NCBI GenBank assembly: GCA_031216915.1
Contig: CM062297.1
Coordinates: 545,188,971-545,252,970, forward strand
Source: Pictodentalium vernedei
Taxonomy: Eukaryota; Mollusca; Scaphopoda; Dentaliida; Dentaliidae
DNA length: 64,000 nucleotides
Direction of reading: 5' to 3'
Shown here: positions 12,121 to 22,412 of the stretch, one piece after another
Layout: each line of letters starts with the position of its first letter
Position numbering within the stretch: position 1 is the first letter of the stretch
The notes under the pieces: generated by a model
Told to the model about the DNA's origin: nothing
Database searches by the model: none
Seen by the model: only the letters and a program-made list of their open reading frames with translations
Program-made: the position numbers and the translations under genes

Positions 12121-13158
12121 GAGGATCAGAAATCAACATTCCAAATTCTTCAAAAACATGACTTTGTCTTTCAGTATATACAAAAATTATGTCTCTCCAA
12201 ACCAGCAGCTTAAGGTAAAACTGACAATGACAACATATTTGTTGCATTTCTAGTTCGATGCACAATACACCCTGCTTTTACCCTCAGGAACCTATATTTT
12301 AAGAGTAGATTCCCATTACATGTAATTAATAAACTTTTGAAAGGTATGGATACCTCCTGAAGATAAAATCAATATGCAACACACTTTTAAACAGTAATAA
12401 TTAGGCAGTTATTAGCATGTGTTTGTAGCCTGACTGAACAGTTATCTTCAAAATGCTTCGAGCCTTGTGGTTCATACAGGTGAATTCTCAATACAATTAC
12501 AAAAGACTCAAATCAACAAAATTATGTAGATTTCTTGCATACTTTGAGCGCAATACAACAAGATTACAATTATTTGCATCGCAAAGAGGAAAAAAAAAAC
12601 CTCTGTTTGGATACTGTATGTTTGAAAGATACAGTGCAGGCCTGAAAATAAAGAATTTATAGCATTACCAACTGGAAGGTTATGCTATATAGCATGGTTG
12701 TAAACCATACGAGAAAGGTGTTGTGATGCTTCTCTGACTTCCCCACTTTTTACTAGGCCACTATTACTTTTTTATGTCTTAACAGGATTTTTACCAATAA
12801 AAATATCAACAACTTATGTACGAGTGAGATCAAGTGTTAGTTGTTGATATTTATTTGGGCGGACATTATTTTAAGGTGGAAACAGTATGCCATTCTATTC
12901 ATATTTGGATGCAATACTCAACCATTGAGTCAAGATAGTTCTGAAAGGCTGTCAAGTCTTTCTAGTAAAACATGTGAGATTAATAATTTAATATGGTTAT
13001 GTTGTACTACTTTGTCATAACCTGTTCTTCATTCACATATTTTACAGTTGACATAACCCATAACCTAAATGGTTGTTTGCAACTTATTTCTAGGCCTGCA
13101 GTGAAGCCCATTTAACAGTATATCACTCAACTGAATATTGCTTCCAAGCACAAAACCA

Positions 13159-14130
13159 TTTTTAGCTCAACTTTGACGTAGTCAAATTTGAGGTTATGTC
13201 ATGGCCAGTCGTCAATCTGTCCGTCTGTCAACAATTCAATACAGCTCGAGCAAGAGGCCATATTTATGAACCAATTTTTCTGAAACCTCTTGATTACCTT
13301 TGCTATCACCGTGGGACAAGAACGGGTGTTTTTGGGTGCAGTCCGAAATTCAAGATGGCCACCGGCAGCCATTTTGTACCAAAATTAGTGCAATCCATTT
13401 TTTGTACAGAACATCTGTATGAATTAAAGTTCTGATTTGAATAAATTTTTGAATGAATGTTTAGTAACATGGAATACATCACATATAATATGGGTTTTTT
13501 ACTTGTGCAGAAATTATGAAAATTAGATGAACTTTGATTTATTCAGTGCTACTTATACACAGTAAGTACACATGTCAGTCACGGCTCAGGCTAGGGGCTG
13601 TATTTATGAACTGACCTTCATAAAACTTCTTGGGTACCTTTATTATCACCTTGGGACAAGAACGAGTGTTTTTGGGTGCGGTCTGAAATTCAAGATGGCT
13701 GCAGGCAGCCATTTTGTACCGAAATTAGGTACAATGAGTTTTTTGTTCAGAACTTCTATATGAAGGTTATGATCTGAATAAATTTTTGTATGAATAAACG
13801 TTTAGTAACATGGAATACATCACAAATAATACAGATTTTTTTATCGTGCATAAATTATGCAAATTAGATGAACTTTGATTTATTCAGTGGTACTTACACA
13901 AAGTAAGTACACATGTCAATATGACTCAGACTAGAGGCTGTTTTAATGAACCGATCTTCAGGAAACTTCTTGAATACCTTCGTTATTACCTTGGGATGAG
14001 AACAAGTGTTTTGGGGTGCAGTCCAAAATTTCAAGATGGGCGCCGGCGGCCAATTAGACAAACTTTGAGATTTATTCAGTTCTACTTATGCACAGTAAGT
14101 GCACATTTCAATGCGGCTCTGGCCTGAGGC
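13159..14130 (-). mobile_element. Hairpin-capped element with core of about 343 bp, cap family D
   Basis: On the minus strand this ends with GACGGACAGATTGACG, a hairpin (13166-13192, CTCAAATTTGAC / GTCAAAGTTGAG, loop TAC) and CTAAAAA. The core monomers begin near 13230, 13574 and 13916 (spacing about 343), marked by GGGACAAGAACG, TTCAAGATGG and GGCAGCCATTTTGTACC on the plus strand. A partial unit follows at about 14050-14130. The CTAA after a hairpin recalls a Helitron 3' end. Short open frames occur only because the monomers are similar to one another. Confidence 0.65.
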
Positions 14131-14132
14131 AT

Positions 14133-14265
14133 CTAACAGTCACCCACCTTTACAATAAAATACCTGTACATTTGTTACAGGCTACGGTCAGTATTTATGT
14201 ACAGGCCTTTACAATACTGTACATGTACGTCTGTTAGCAGGTAATTACCTAGATGTGGGTGATTG
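14133..14265. repeat. Imperfect palindrome of about 130 bp
   Basis: CACCCACCTTTACAATAAAA at the left pairs with GATGTGGGTG at the right. Inside, TACCTGTACATTTGTTACAG and TGTACATGTACGTCTGTTAGC also pair approximately. This looks like a foldback MITE remnant. Confidence 0.45.
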
Positions 14266-14324
14266 CTGTGTCACATTCTTTACATGTATATGTCTTACAC
14301 AAGTTGAGCTACAGTTTCAATCAT

Positions 14325-14724
14325 TTTTTTTTTTTTTTTTTTTAATTTGGGTTTAACGACACATTAACAGCCAGGGTCATATCATGTCAGTGACAGTTTT
14401 ACGGGTGGAGAAAGCCGGAGTACCCGGAGAGAACCACCGAGCAACGACGAGCAGCTGTCAGCTCTCCAACATCATAACAACTGAACTCTGCACCGCGGCA
14501 CAAGCAGGGTTAGATTGGTTGAAGACATACGCACCTTCGACGTGCAGTACGCCTTAGTACACAGCGTCATCATACCCCCATGTAGGCAATCAGGGTTAAG
14601 TGCCTTGCCCAAGGACACAAGGCGGGAGCGCGAATCAGTCGCTGAAATGGTCACCCATCCAACAACTAACAGCGCTCGACGTTGCTTAACTTTGGTGATC
14701 TGACGAGAACCGGTTACCGCGATG
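14325..14724 (-). mobile_element. SINE with 5S-rRNA-derived head
   Basis: On the minus strand the head reads CTCGTCAGATCACCAAAG, TTAAGCAACGTCGAGC, GGATGGGTGACC. This is the 5S rRNA internal promoter region (intermediate element and C box; 14649-14660 and 14680-14692). A body containing TCCTTGGGCAAGGCACTTAA follows, then a poly-A tail (T run 14325-14343 on plus). Flanking target-site duplications are CAGTTTCA(A/T)TCAT at 14312-14324 and 14725-14737, 12 of 13 matching. The body is shared with the tRNA-headed SINEs at 20339 and 23859. Confidence 0.88.
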
Positions 14725-14899
14725 CAGTTTCATTCATACCTTCATTACAAATTTGACTGGTTAATTGCATATAGATTACAGAGTAAACACCTGTTAATTG
14801 AATAAAAAATATTGTAATGTGTTAAGAAATTACCCTATAACCACCGAATTCCCCTTGTTTATGTACCTATTTGGCCTCACTACATGTACATCAAATATG

Positions 14900-14972
14900 G
14901 GTATTTAAACTTTTTTTATCTTGTTTGACTGAGCTCCATGAGCTTTCTCAAACAAGATATAATAGAATAAAT
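14900..14972. repeat. TATCTTGTTTGA palindrome, copy 1
   Basis: TATCTTGTTTGACTGAGCTC pairs with GAGCTTTCTCAAACAAGATA. Relatives lie at about 16147-16185 (one arm), 21795-21860 (partial) and 26488-26545. Region 14973-15234 is AT-rich with TTAATTGAATAA motifs and nothing else visible. Confidence 0.6.
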
Positions 14973-15299
14973 ACTCACTTTTTCTCTAGAATACAGGAAG
15001 GGGACCAAATCTTGTTCATTGAATATGCCTGTTAATTGAATAAAGTGATTATTCAATTAAAATAATCAAATATAAAGTATTAATGATGACACACAACAGG
15101 CCCTTTTTTTAAAATTGCACAAACTAGCTTTTAGTTCGTGCACCATTCGAGCAAACATCCTGTGGCTTAAGTTAACCTTTATTCTGTTCATGCAAGTTCT
15201 TTTCTGTAATGTGAAATATCAACTGAAAAAGTGAAATGGGTTCAGCAAAAAAAAATGGGTTAAGCAAATTTTTTTTGGCATTCCCGAATTTTGGGCTAA

Positions 15300-15656
15300 G
15301 CAAATTTTTAAAGGCCTGCACAACATCATCCACGGCGATAATGCTCCCACTTACTCAAAACAGAATGTCAATTTACACCAACTTGTACGGAATCTTAGAT
15401 CATCTTCAGAGAATCTTCTTGTCGTGCCTCAAATAATATCTACTGAAGGTAAAAAATCATTCACTGTGGCAGCTCCCTCACTATGAAATGCTGTTAGAAT
15501 TTAAGGAAACCTCCAATACTGAAAGTTTCAAAAAATGTTTAAAACCCATCTCTTTTGGATAGCATTTGACTGCTGAATTTTTTTCTTTGTGATTGTCAGT
15601 TAATATAGTGAGCGTTTTTGAGCAGTGTTTTGCTTGTAAAAGTGCCATATAAGTAA

Positions 15657-15703
<47 letters not shown>
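15300..15703 (+). pseudogene. LINE ORF2 C-terminus and 3' end (CR1/L2/Jockey-like)
   Basis: The plus-strand frame gives LLVVPQ...KKSFTVAAPSL, the N-A-V remnant of the usual LWN block, then FKKMFKTHLF-like sequence. This is the conserved C-terminal tail of CR1/L2/Jockey-type reverse transcriptases. A short 3' UTR ending AAAAGTGCCATATAAGTAAATTA leads into a (TTA)n tail, typical of these LINEs. Only the last 100 or so codons are present, with a stop inside the conserved block. A 5'-truncated dead copy. Confidence 0.75.
15656..15703. repeat. (TTA)n microsatellite tail of the LINE
   Basis: Perfect TTA/ATT trinucleotide run directly after the LINE 3' end. Confidence 0.9.
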
Positions 15704-15704
<1 letters not shown>

Positions 15705-15739
15705 AGGGTTCTACTGCATGTGCAAATGCATTACGATGA

Positions 15740-15980
15740 GCTTTGTCAGGCCTTTCAATACATTTATTTTGAGGACACTGTTGTGCCCTAATTTCAGTGA
15801 TTTGGGCACATTGAAACCAGAAATAACAGTTTTATCCTGTCGGGTCATGCCTTTCTTTGTGTTTCTATGATCTAATTATGATGGCAGTTATTCTAAAATG
15901 CAGAATAGACATAGAGAATTTATATATTTTTCTTGATGCCTTCACACTTTGTGTAATTGGGGTAATCAAAAGGCCTGCTT
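15740..15980 (+). repeat. AGGCCTTT-ended MITE-like repeat, copy 2
   Basis: Same blocks as 11165-11408, here with better terminal repeats: CAGGCCTTTCAAT on the left and AAAAGGCCTG on the right. Non-coding. Confidence 0.6.
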
Positions 15981-16199
15981 TGTTTCAAACCGCAAGATTA
16001 AACTCACAATCAAATGTGATTTTTTCAAATACTCCTTAGGTAAATAAAACCCAAAGACATATAAAAGTGTTAATTGAAAAGCCACTTTGCTGGAAATTAA
16101 CAGGAAATGTGTTATTTTCCTTTATTCCAGGTATGAGCTAAGCATTTATTCTATTATATCTTGTTTGATAGAGCTCAACTTTCAATTTTCATTATTTTA

Positions 16200-16373
16200 A
16201 TCACATTGTGTCTCAAAGACATATCTTTGAGATCATTCCAATGGGCAATGGGGGGGGGGGGGGGGGGGGGGGGCACAAGCTATGTTTTTGATGCAAAAAA
16301 AATAAAAAAATTTAGTTATTAGAGAATTTTGTTTGCAGGTGTTGTCTTCCTTTTGTGCTAGGAAACGGGTTAA
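16200..16373 (-). mobile_element. TTAA MITE of the CCCTTTACC family, partly replaced by a G run
   Basis: AGATCATTCCAATGGGCAATG precedes a 23-base G run (16251-16273). Then comes AAGCTATGTTTTTGATGC, and a right end GGTGTTGTCTTCCTTTTGTGC...GGG-TTAA (TTAA 16370-16373). The central hairpin's second arm has been lost at the G run. Confidence 0.5.
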
Positions 16374-16554
16374 CAGATCAAATTTGTACTGAGGATATCA
16401 TAAATGCTTTAGTGTTTGGAAACTATATTCAATAAACAGGATTATTCAATTAAGAAATATACAATTATTGTACATGGCATGAGACGAAAGAATATTGTCA
16501 GCTGTTTCAAAGGTACCGGTATAGTGTATTTATTGCTGCTCTGTTAAACACTTG

Positions 16555-16800
16555 TTAACCATTTGCCCAATGGAATGGACAAAACCAACCAGTGCTATTC
16601 ACGAAAATGGCCATTCAAATTAAATTATTTTTTTTATTTTTAATCTCAAAAACATTGCTTTTGATCTCTCATTGAAATGAGCAAACTGAGCTTGTTCCAG
16701 CGAGGGATCACAGGCTATGTTCTTTGTGACAAAATTTTTCATTATACCAAGAAATTTTTTTGCAAGTATTATTTGGTATTTGTGTTGTGTAAAAAGATAA
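16555..16800 (-). mobile_element. TTAA MITE of the CCCTTTACC family
   Basis: Starts TTAA-CCATTTGCCCAATGG at 16555, with the central inverted repeat TGATCTCTCATTGAAATGAG / CTTGTTCCAGCGAGGGATCA and a right end GTATTTGTGTTGTGTAAAAA. Non-coding. Confidence 0.6.
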
Positions 16801-16810
16801 TACCTTCCAC

Positions 16811-17055
16811 TGAACTTGTCAAGACAGCCTCTATCATTCATCTTATAATCATCTAGGTCCAAAGTGAGTGGGATCACTGAGATGGTTGGTGGGGAGTCGC
16901 CCCAGTCTCCCCATGACCCTGTCTGCCATATATATTTGTCCCGAGTGCCAGCATTTTCTCGGAAAGCCGCTAAATAGAAACTATAGAGTGATGTCACGCA
17001 TGCAGCCCGACTGTCCCAGCAATGGCAATGCTTAGACACCAAACAGTCGGAGCCA
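16811..17055 (-). CDS. Candidate host exon or gene fragment, unknown product
   Basis: Between two MITEs, the minus strand has a continuous frame of about 80 codons with protein-like composition: KHCHCWDSRAACVTSLYSFY, then GTRDKYIWQTGSWGDWGDSP, then IPLTLDLDDYKMNDRGCLDK. I do not recognise the family. A donor-like AG|GTATTA follows the frame near 16800. The acceptor side is weak (a TTTGGTGTCTAAG-type stretch). A competing frame starts AAAAAAATGG and stops after 20 codons. It could be one exon of a gene extending beyond the window, or an old fragment. No repeat similarity was noticed within it. Confidence 0.35.
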
Positions 17056-17062
17056 TTTTTTG

Positions 17063-17290
17063 TTAACTATTTACCTAACAAATCTGCCATATCTGCACTC
17101 GTGATATACAAAATTTGCTATTCAAATTTTATTTTTTCATTTCTCTACTTCAAAACATACCTCATGACCTATTAATGGAACAAACTTGATGAGCTTGTTC
17201 CAATAAGAACTAATAAGCCATGGTTAGAAGTAAATAAAAAATGAAACAATCTGAAGTTTCAGAAAAATTATGTGAGTTTAAAAAAAGGTT
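17063..17290 (+). mobile_element. TTAA MITE of the CCCTTTACC family
   Basis: Starts TTAA-CTATTTACCTAAC at 17063, with central pairing CCTATTAATGGAACAAACTT / GATGAGCTTGTTCCAATAAG and then ATAAGCCATGGTTAGAAG. The right end is not clear. Confidence 0.55.
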
Positions 17291-17810
17291 CCGCATGTAG
17301 TGACTGTAAATAGTTCAAAATCAAAATGCATATTCGAGGAAAGAAAAAAAAAGCCTAATTGGAGGGGGGGGGGGGGGTGGGCGGGGGGGGGGGGGGGGGA
17401 TAATTTCTGTCTGGATTTTTAACCACAAACTTTCACAAAAAAAGCATTTTTTTGACAAAAGGAAAAAAAAAAGTTCTGCATGTAGTGACTGCAAATAGTT
17501 CAAAATGCATATTGGAGGAAATAAAAAAAAAAAAATGCCTAAATGGGGAGGGGGGGGGGGGGGTGCTTGTCTGGGTTTTTAATCAAAACTGTAAAGAAGC
17601 ATTTGTGTCGAAAGGGAAAAAGGTGCCTAATTAGCCCCCAGTGGGGGGCGGGGGGGGGGGTACATAAGTTTAAAAAAAGGTTCCACATGTAGTGACTGTA
17701 AATAGTTCAAAATGCATATTGGAGAAAAGAAGAAAAAAAAAGCCTAAGTGGGGGTGGGGGGTGGGGTAGGGGGTGGTAGTGTTTGTTTGGGTTTTTAACC
17801 ACTAACTTGA
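17290..17810 (+). repeat. Threefold repeat with long G runs
   Basis: Three related units begin at CATGTAGTGACTG near 17293, 17477 and 17685. Each has TAGTTCAAAATGCATATT, GAGGAAAGAAAAA, GCCTAA, then a run of many Gs, then GGTTTTTAACC. The G runs (17365-17399, 17547-17563, 17641-17660, 17749-17772) can form G-quadruplexes. Open frames here are low-complexity artefacts. Confidence 0.7.
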
Positions 17811-17819
17811 AGTTACCCT

Positions 17820-19488
17820 ACCAAGCTACAATGAAATCCCTTCATAATTATGGCCTGTGGAATATTCTAAAGGTTTTCGAGCTTCGGGGACGTTCTCATC
17901 TAGACATTATATGAAGTCAACCTATCACGTTACAATGAAATCCCTCCATAAATATGACCTGTAGACTGTGCTAAAGGTATTCCGGCTTCGGGCCCCAGTT
18001 GCCGTCATAGTTGCCCAAAAGGGGACGTTCTCCTCTAGACATTATATGAAGTCAACCTATGAAGTTACAATGAAGTCCCTCCATAAATATGACGTGTAGA
18101 CTGTGCCAAAGGTTTTCGGGCTTCGGGCTCGGGCAGCCATCATGGTTGAATGATCGCAACCAAAAGGGGATATTCTCATCTGGGCATCATGTGGATTGAT
18201 CCTACGAAGTTACAATGAAATCCCTTCATAAATATGACTGTAAACTGTGCTGAGGGTTTTCGGGTTTCGGGCACCTGCAGCCGTCAAAGTTGCCCAATCA
18301 CGTCCAAATGGGGACTTTCTCATGTTGACATTATATGAAGTCAACCTATCAAGTTACAATGAAATCCCTCCATAAATATGACCTGTAGACTGTGCTAAAG
18401 GTATTCGGGCTTCGGGCCCCTGTTGCCGTCACAGTTGCCCAAAAGGGGACGTTCTCATCTAGACATTATATGAAGTCAACCTATCAAGTTACAATGAAAT
18501 CCCTCCATAAATATGACGTGTAGACCGTGCCAAAGGTTTTCAGGCTTCGGGCTTGGCAGCCATCATGGTTGAATGATCGCAACCAAAAGGGGACATTCTC
18601 ATCTGGGCATCATGTGGATTGATCCTATGCAGTTACAATGAAATCCCTTCATAAATATGACTGTAGACTGTGCTGAAGGTTTTCGGGTTTCGGGCACCTG
18701 TAGCCGTCAAAGTTGCCCAATCACTTCCAAAAGTGGACTTTCTCATGTTGACATTATATGAAGTCAACCTATGAAGTTACAATGAAATCCCTCCATAAAT
18801 ATGACCTGTAGACTGTGCTAAAGGTTTTCGGGTTTTGGGCTCAGGCAGTTGTAACGGTTGATAGATCACGCCCAAATGGGGAAATTCTCATGTAGACATC
18901 ATACGGAGTCATCGAATCAAGTTACAACGAAATGCATCCATATTAAACATGACCTGCAGACTGTGCTAAAAGTTTTTGGGTTTCGGGCTTGGGCAGCCAT
19001 CACGGTTGACAGATCATGCCCAAACAGGGAAAATCTCATCTAGGCATTATACAGAGGCATTCAATGAAGTTGCAATGAAATCCCTTCATAAATACGACCT
19101 GTAGACTGTGCTAATGGTTTTCAGGTTTTGGGCTCGGGCAGCCATACCCGTTGACCGATCACAACCAAAAGGGGACGTTCTCATGAAGACATGACCTAAA
19201 ACCTGCATATGAAATTTCGTGACAATCAGACAAGAACTACCAGGTATAGCCTGTACTTGAAGGTTGAATAAAAAACTTTAACCACAAACTTTAACCAAAA
19301 CTCCAAATGTCAACTAAACAGGAAAAGAGAAAAAAAAAAAAAAAAAAAAAAAACCCACTTGAACCTTCAGTAAAAAACTTTAACCACAAACTTTAACCAA
19401 AATCTCTAAATGTTAACAGATGGACAGAAGGACGGACGGATGGACAAAAGTCATTACTATACCCCTTACTGTAAAAAGTCGGGCTAAA
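17820..19488 (+). mobile_element. Hairpin-capped element with higher-order 143-bp tandem core
   Basis: About ten monomers marked by ACAATGAAATCCCTYCATAA at 17827, 17931, 18066, 18210, 18356, 18489, 18636, 18779, 18925 and 19071. Monomers 17931-18355 and 18356-18778 form the same three-member series. After the core come two TTTAACCACAAACTTTAACC segments around an A run (19331-19352), a GACGGACGGATGGAC tract (about 19430), and a weak terminal hairpin ending GTCGGGCTAAAAA at 19488. No protein. Confidence 0.65.
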
Positions 19489-19668
19489 AAGTTGACCATT
19501 TGACGAGGCCACAATTTTCCTTACGTAAAAATACCCTTATCTTTCATGTCATACTGCAAAGAAAATTGTCCTATGGTGATTGGTCACTTTGACAGGATAC
19601 CTACAGCTGTTTGGATTTTTGTTGACATACATAAAATAATGTGACATTCTATATAGTCAAGGGAGATA

Positions 19669-19742
19669 AATCCAACTTAAAAAGTGATCTGAGAAGATGA
19701 TTAGTATAATCATCTTCTCGGTTCAGTTTTCAAGTTGGATTT
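19669..19742. repeat. Long hairpin
   Basis: ATAAATCCAACTT and AGAAGATGATTA on the left pair with TAATCATCTTCT and AAGTTGGATTTAT on the right. The arms are about 35 bp with a small internal mismatch block. Region 19743-20338 has no other feature I can support. Confidence 0.7.
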
Positions 19743-20338
19743 ATTAATTTACGTCTTCTATGGTTTGAAATGTGAAGATACAAGTAAACATGAAAAGATA
19801 TGCAAACCATACAGAACAAAGTTGGAGGTAGCTAACACAACGAGTAATATAACTTGACAGGTGAAATTTCTCGAGGATATTTTAGTGATAAAATGCCAGA
19901 TATCATCTTCAAACATTATTCAACAGAGTGACATGGTAGGCAATGGGTAGGTCAACTTTATTATTTTCAGTGTATGGAAAGGGATTAGAAAATCACTGCG
20001 TTCAGAACATATTATGATCGATAGCTTTCCAATATAACAAATTAGTTATACAGATCTTTGGCAGGGAACACATCCTAATCTACATGTATCTGTCAGAATT
20101 TTACGAATTCTTCATCTGATGTGCAGGGTACATAATATTCTGACAAGGTACATGGGGCTGTATACCCTGTCAGAGACCTATATAACTTGCAGATTGACCC
20201 AGACCTGGATGGGTAGCCACACCCATGAAATGGACAATTTCTAGTTGCATTGCATATCAATTTCAAGCTGGACACAGACAGAAGCACAGAATCATGGAGT
20301 CACACTCTCCCGATTTGTAAAACAGATGGTACCCTTTG

Positions 20339-20697
20339 TATTTATTTATTTACTAGGGTTTAACAACACTTTTGACAGCCAGGGTCACCTCATGTCGGAC
20401 ACTTTTATGGGTGCAGGAAGCTGGAGGACCTGGAGAGAACATACCACTGAGCAACGGCAAGCAACTGTCAGACTCCGCAACATACTAACTCCTCACAAGC
20501 AGGGTTAGCATGGTTGAAGACAGGTGCACCTTCAACGTACAGTATGTTGTAGTACACAGTGCCACCATGCCTCCACATGGGATATGTTATTAAGTGCCTT
20601 GCCCAAGGACACAATGCAGTTACCCCGACGGGGATCAAACCATTGACCTTTCGGTTTGAAGTCCAATGCCGTAATCACTGAGCCACTGCACTCCCTA
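20339..20697 (-). mobile_element. SINE with tRNA-derived head, copy 1
   Basis: On the minus strand: A box TGGCTCAGTGATTACGG (20669-20685), B box GGTTTGATCCCCG (about 20629-20641), then a body with TCCTTGGGCAAGGCACTTAA, and a 3' end GTTAAACCCTAG plus an AAATAAATA tail (20341-20353 on plus). No obvious target-site duplication. The body matches the SINEs at 14325 and 23859. Confidence 0.82.
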
Positions 20698-21059
20698 ATA
20701 TTAATATGCATTCACGATAAGTACATGATGATTGATTTGTTAAGTACATGTAACAATTTTGTTTATTATTATCATTTTAAAGAATTACTTTCGTTAAACA
20801 ATTTTAATACTTTAAAATAATAAACAACGTTTTTAGGACTGTTGGGTTTATTATTGTTTTAAAGAAGTATATATAGTTAGGCTTCAAGTTCATAATGATG
20901 ATCAACAACCCAAGAACACTATCTGAAACTTTTAACTAGTTGAGAGTGCTAGACGCCACTATCAAGGCTTTCAGAAAAATGAGGGTACATTTTTCCAGAA
21001 CAAAAGCTCTTTTTCCTTGCTTAAGTTAAGTTTCATATTCAGTCAAATGCAAATAAAGT

Positions 21060-21132
21060 ATTGTTCATATAAATTTATTTTATTACAAATTATTGGAGAG
21101 TGCCTGTGGGCACTCTCCAATAATTTATAATA
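21060..21132. repeat. Perfect hairpin next to a hAT-like MITE
   Basis: AAATTATTGGAGAGTGCC pairs with GGCACTCTCCAATAATTT around the loop TGTG. The adjoining TTTATTTTATTAC / ATAATAAA also pair loosely. Confidence 0.7.
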
Positions 21133-21144
21133 AAGCAATTTTTT

Positions 21145-21612
21145 TAGGCTGCACCGGATAATGGTTCTGGCTGGAACTATCCAGCTGAATCTGACTTTCA
21201 CTTCTCGTTCAGGTTCTGGCCGGAACTCTTTCAGAATCCGGCCAGAATTCGTCTTTCTTAAGATTCTGCCAAACTAGACTTCTTGTTGGTGTTTTGGTCA
21301 TGATATAGCTTTAAATGTTGAAAAGACTTTTTAAATATCACATACATGAGTGCAGAAATGAAACATGTATTACTGAGTATATTTTCCTGACTTTAATCAA
21401 CACTAAAGAAAATGTAAATATTATTGTTTGCCCAGACGTCGGTTTTTGAACAACCCAAGAATTAAGCTTGATATGTTGAAAGACCTGATCAATGGATACA
21501 GTTCAGTTAAAATATCTGGTTCCAGCCGGATAATTATCCAGCCAGATAGTGTAAAATCATTATCCAGTTACAGTTCTGGCCAGAACTCAAATTAAGTTCC
21601 GGTGCATCCCTA
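21145..21612. mobile_element. Non-autonomous hAT-like element
   Basis: Terminal inverted repeats TAGGCTGCACCGG and CCGGTGCATCCCTA, the TAGGGATGCACCGG-type end common in hAT elements. Subterminal TTCTGGCCGGAAC motifs recur in both orientations near each end. The flanks CAATTTTT / CAAATTTT could be an 8-bp target duplication but lie in a T run, so this is uncertain. No transposase. Confidence 0.65.
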
Positions 21613-22412
21613 CAAATTTTGAATAACAAATTCAGACCACCAAAAATAATCTAGCTCTCAGCCCGTTAATTCTCACCCCCACCATGTTTGAAAATTTGGA
21701 GATCCTAACTTTGGCCTTGAATTCATCATTCATATTCATGTGCCTTGATTTAAAAAAAAAATAAACTATTTAATACTGCAAGCTGTCACCCAATATATCT
21801 TGATTCACTGAGAGAACTCAGCTTTCCTGCTCTGTCAAACAGGATTTAAAGGGTTAAATTTCCGATATAGCTGCGACTAAACAGGAAAGCTTATTAAAGT
21901 ACTATCAAGCCTGATATGGGTAAAGTCCAACACTCTTAATAATTCATTAGAAACAAATTCAATTCAAATTTATCATTAAGCAGGAAGCACACATTTTCAA
22001 TCAATAAAATGACACATATCCATACATGTAACCTGCATTTCTCTCCAGGTAAAAATTGTCTACTGGGAGAAATGGAAATGAAATAACATGGAAAGAATCT
22101 CAGGTGACAAATGAATATTCATGTCATAGTCTTGAATATTTAATATCTTATATCAATTTACAACTCTCACTTGTGATTCTCCCCGTATGTAGTTTGGTAA
22201 TCTGTGATATTACGCATGCATTAAGCCTGGCAGTAGGAATGCCGAAAACCCATAATGTAGCAAACTGTCCAAACTACCTATGACCGGGATTAAGTCTTTT
22301 GATTTTGAGATGAGCCATCGTTCTTGGGTGCCATCGCACCTGCAAATTTTACTTTCTGAGAAAAGACAACAGTGCACCTCGGTTCCACCTAGCGAGCGAT
22401 TAACCTTACCTA

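Noticed and set aside
14616-14724. 5S rRNA gene
   Set aside because: Only the internal promoter half is similar, and it continues into a SINE body with poly-A and target duplications.
17820-19488. Centromeric satellite
   Set aside because: The higher-order repeat is real but covers only about ten monomers and is bounded by an element-like 3' cap.
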